Assembly: GCF_003932785.1 (NCBI RefSeq) | Contig: NZ_RQYT01000035.1 | Location: forward strand, 1-32,232 | DNA length: 32,232 nt | Direction: 5' to 3' | Source: Arachnia propionica | Lineage (GTDB): Bacteria > Actinomycetota > Actinomycetes > Propionibacteriales > Propionibacteriaceae | Shown here: one piece after another, positions 30,713 to 32,232 of the stretch | Numbering within the stretch: the first letter of the stretch is position 1 | Layout: the number at the start of each line of letters is the position of its first letter | Position numbers and translations under genes: made by a program | Notes under the pieces: model-generated | What the model was told of the DNA's origin: nothing | Databases searched by the model: none | What the model saw: the letters and a program-made list of their open reading frames with translations, nothing else

Positions 30713-31957
30713 ATGGACACCCACGATCTCAAGAACCTTTTCGACAGCCCCTCCGGGACGGCACTCGACGCGACGACGGTCCTGCAGCATGCGGAACGCA
30801 GTCGTCGGCGGCGGGTCCGCGTCACCGCACTCGGCATCGCCGCCGTCACGACGATGGTCGTGGGGGTGGGTGCCCTCGTCGTCGTGGACCGGGTCAGCCG
30901 CCCCGGACCGGATGTGCTCGCCACACCCGTGCCGACGGTGAGCGCCGAACCCACCCCGGAGCCGACGGAGGCACCCCCGGTCACACCCACCGCGGAGTCC
31001 ACGAGCGCGCCGGCCCCGGGCGTCGTCGAGCCCGAGCCGCCGGTGGCGTACCCACAGGTGCGGTGCGAGATCGGCGTCCCCGAGTCCTGGCGACAGCTGC
31101 TGGAGGCGGCCCCCGAATCCAAGCGCAACCAGGAACTCCTGCCCCTCGAGCGGGGAGGATTCGTGCGACTGACGACGTCGCAGGTCGTGTGGGAGCGCCC
31201 CGGCGAGGAGCCGCTGACGATCCACGAGGGCGCGATCAGGTATCCCTCGCTCGCCGGCGACGGGCGGTTCGTGGCCTTCGGGGTGGGCGGCGGGGGCATC
31301 CTGGTGTGGGACGCGGCATCCCCGGAGCAGGCGGCCCGTGACATCGGCGGCGAAGTGACCTGGGACGTCGCCTCCCTCGACATCTCCGAGGGCCAGCTCT
31401 GGTTCGCGGCCATCGAGGAGCCGGAGGACCACGACCCGCTCAACGGGCACACCACCTTCCACCACGCCGACCTCACCGCGGGGGGAGCCCTCACCCGCGT
31501 CGGCCGGTTCGAGAACACCCTGCCGGGACCCGTCATCGGCGGGATGGCGCAGCTCACCTCCCGGAGCGAGGCCGCCCGGTTCCTCTCACCGGACGGCACG
31601 ATCACCCCGATCGAGACCGCGACGCAGGAGGCCGGGGTCATCGCCCGCACCGGCGACGTCCGGCTCCTCGGCTCCACCCGGGAGGGTTTCGCGCCCGGAT
31701 GGCTGTGGAGCCCCCACTGGGACAGCACCTTCCCGATCAGCGGGGTCAGCGGCATGGCAGGGGACCTGGTCGCCGAGTCCCCCAACCTCCTCATCAACAT
31801 CCGCACCGGGGTCTCCGTCCGGTTCGGCGACGACGAGATGGTCAGGCTCTCGGGTGAGGGCGGTGCCGCCCGGCTCGACGTCGAGGAGGGCTTCGGCGAC
31901 GGGGCGCGGTCCCGGACGATCGCTCTGCGGGATCTGCCCGCGGCGCAGTGCAGCTGA
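30713..31957 (+). CDS. Single-pass membrane protein co-transcribed with the sigma factor, possible anti-sigma
   Basis: A 414-residue protein. A short cytoplasmic part (1-36) ends in five arginines; one membrane helix lies at about 37-58; then an extracellular Pro/Thr/Glu-rich linker (about 65-113) and a ~300-residue beta-rich domain with repeated W/F and G-D-G-R-F-like turns that suggests a propeller-like sensor. Two external cysteines frame the domain (near 120 and 413). The one-base spacing to the sigma gene and the topology suggest it controls that sigma factor, but the cytoplasmic part lacks the zinc HxxxCxxC anti-sigma motif and is short, so the role is inference. Confidence 0.75.
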   Translation: MDTHDLKNLFDSPSGTALDATTVLQHAERSRRRRVRVTALGIAAVTTMVVGVGALVVVDRVSRPGPDVLATPVPTVSAEPTPEPTEAPPVTPTAESTSAPAPGVVEPEPPVAYPQVRCEIGVPESWRQLLEAAPESKRNQELLPLERGGFVRLTTSQVVWERPGEEPLTIHEGAIRYPSLAGDGRFVAFGVGGGGILVWDAASPEQAARDIGGEVTWDVASLDISEGQLWFAAIEEPEDHDPLNGHTTFHHADLTAGGALTRVGRFENTLPGPVIGGMAQLTSRSEAARFLSPDGTITPIETATQEAGVIARTGDVRLLGSTREGFAPGWLWSPHWDSTFPISGVSGMAGDLVAESPNLLINIRTGVSVRFGDDEMVRLSGEGGAARLDVEEGFGDGARSRTIALRDLPAAQCS

Positions 31958-31987
31958 ACCATCCCAACCGGTGGTGGGTTGAGACCG

Positions 31988-32033
31988 CCCCGGCCCCCGG
32001 CCCGCCACCACGACCCCTGGCCGGGGGCCGGGG
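31988..32033 (+). terminator. Strong hairpin terminator after the sigma/membrane-protein pair
   Basis: CCCCGGCCCCCGGCC (31988-32002) pairs perfectly with GGCCGGGGGCCGGGG (32019-32033), a 15-bp stem with a 16-base loop, followed by TTCCATTGTG. It separates the first sigma module from the second. Confidence 0.8.
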
Positions 32034-32053
32034 TTCCATTGTGCCGCGGATGT

Positions 32054-32079
32054 GAACCTCGGCGGGGATGTGGGTCGTC
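32054..32079 (+). promoter_or_regulatory. ECF-type promoter of the second sigma gene
   Basis: GAACC (32054-32058) and CGTC (32076-32079) are 17 bases apart, the same pattern as at 30140-30164. A GTGAAAGGAGGG ribosome site follows before ATG 32103. Confidence 0.55.
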
Positions 32080-32102
32080 TGGATGGGTGAAAGGAGGGTG
32101 AC

Positions 32103-32232
32103 ATGCCAACCAGCGTGGAGGTTCAGGAGAACTTCGACGATTTCGTCAGTGCGAATCTGTCGCATCTGGTGAAGATCGCCCGGTCATTGACGGGTGGCGC
32201 CGATGCTGCTGATGAATTGGTGCAGACGGCGA
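32103..32232 (+). CDS. Second SigE-family sigma factor, cut by the window end
   Basis: Only the first 43 residues are present. They align with the sigma factor at 30187 almost throughout (M-P-T-x-x-E-V-Q-E-x-F-x-x-F-V-x-A-x-L-x-x-L-V-x-I-A-R-S-L-T-G and A-D-E/D-L-x-Q-T-A), so this is a tandem paralogue. The leader also matches (GTGAAAGG then ATGCC). Codons are less GC-rich than in the first copy, similar in style to the lipoprotein at the window start. Confidence 0.88.
   Translation, partial: MPTSVEVQENFDDFVSANLSHLVKIARSLTGGADAADELVQTA

Noticed and set aside
1-32232. tRNA, rRNA, CRISPR arrays, prophage or insertion-sequence transposases
   Set aside because: No cloverleaf-like or rRNA sequence, no regularly spaced repeats with spacers, and no transposase or integrase motifs were seen.

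Overview
The window is chromosomal DNA from a high-GC actinobacterium. Gene content suggests a facultatively anaerobic or microaerophilic member of the Propionibacteriaceae (Arachnia-like). The reasons are strong GC bias at third codon positions, a CydABDC bd-oxidase cluster, Pta-AckA acetate metabolism, aspartase, a SigE-family sigma factor, CsoR copper control, and many genes with a -10-like hexamer placed for leaderless translation. The genus is inference; no rRNA or other phylogenetic marker lies in the window.

Layout. 1-1465: a lower-GC lipoprotein gene, a palindromic intergenic repeat, a broken fragment of a second lipoprotein copy, and a small zinc-ribbon membrane protein. 1486-4258: a copper efflux operon, csoR-copZ-copA, with a textbook CsoR operator overlapping the -10 box. 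4266-6306: a secreted DUF348/G5/RlpA cell-wall protein and a DUF1707 membrane protein with an L12-like tail. 6311-13464 (minus strand): cydA-cydB-cydD-cydC followed by a GT4 glycosyltransferase. 13572-14676: a 1.1-kb unit made of a Vsr/DUF559-type nuclease gene bounded by 51-bp inverted repeats. 14706-17988 (minus): an SDR, a PlsC-type acyltransferase and an alkylglycerone-phosphate-synthase-like flavoprotein, tightly coupled, resembling an ether-lipid pathway. 18009-22245 (minus): pta-ackA-5'-nucleotidase. 22362-23771: aspA. 23780-26034 (minus): HNH nuclease, DUF5713 protein, small zinc protein and endonuclease IV. 26112-27380 (minus): a thioester-domain surface protein with 11 APSTP repeats that stops exactly at an LPKTGF motif. 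27478-29415 (minus): a GH13 alpha-glucosidase with an N-terminal extension. 29689-32232: a low-molecular-weight phosphatase, a SigE-family sigma factor with a co-transcribed membrane partner, and the start of a second, paralogous sigma gene.

How the parts fit. CsoR/CopZ/CopA form a self-regulated copper export system. CydABDC supply a low-oxygen terminal oxidase. Pta-AckA carry out acetyl-CoA/acetate interconversion with ATP formation, and AspA feeds fumarate to anaerobic respiration, so the middle of the window is energy metabolism of a facultative anaerobe. The repeat-flanked nuclease (13572-14676), the possible ether-lipid operon (14706-17988) and the unanchored thioester adhesin (26112-27380) are the parts most worth a second look.
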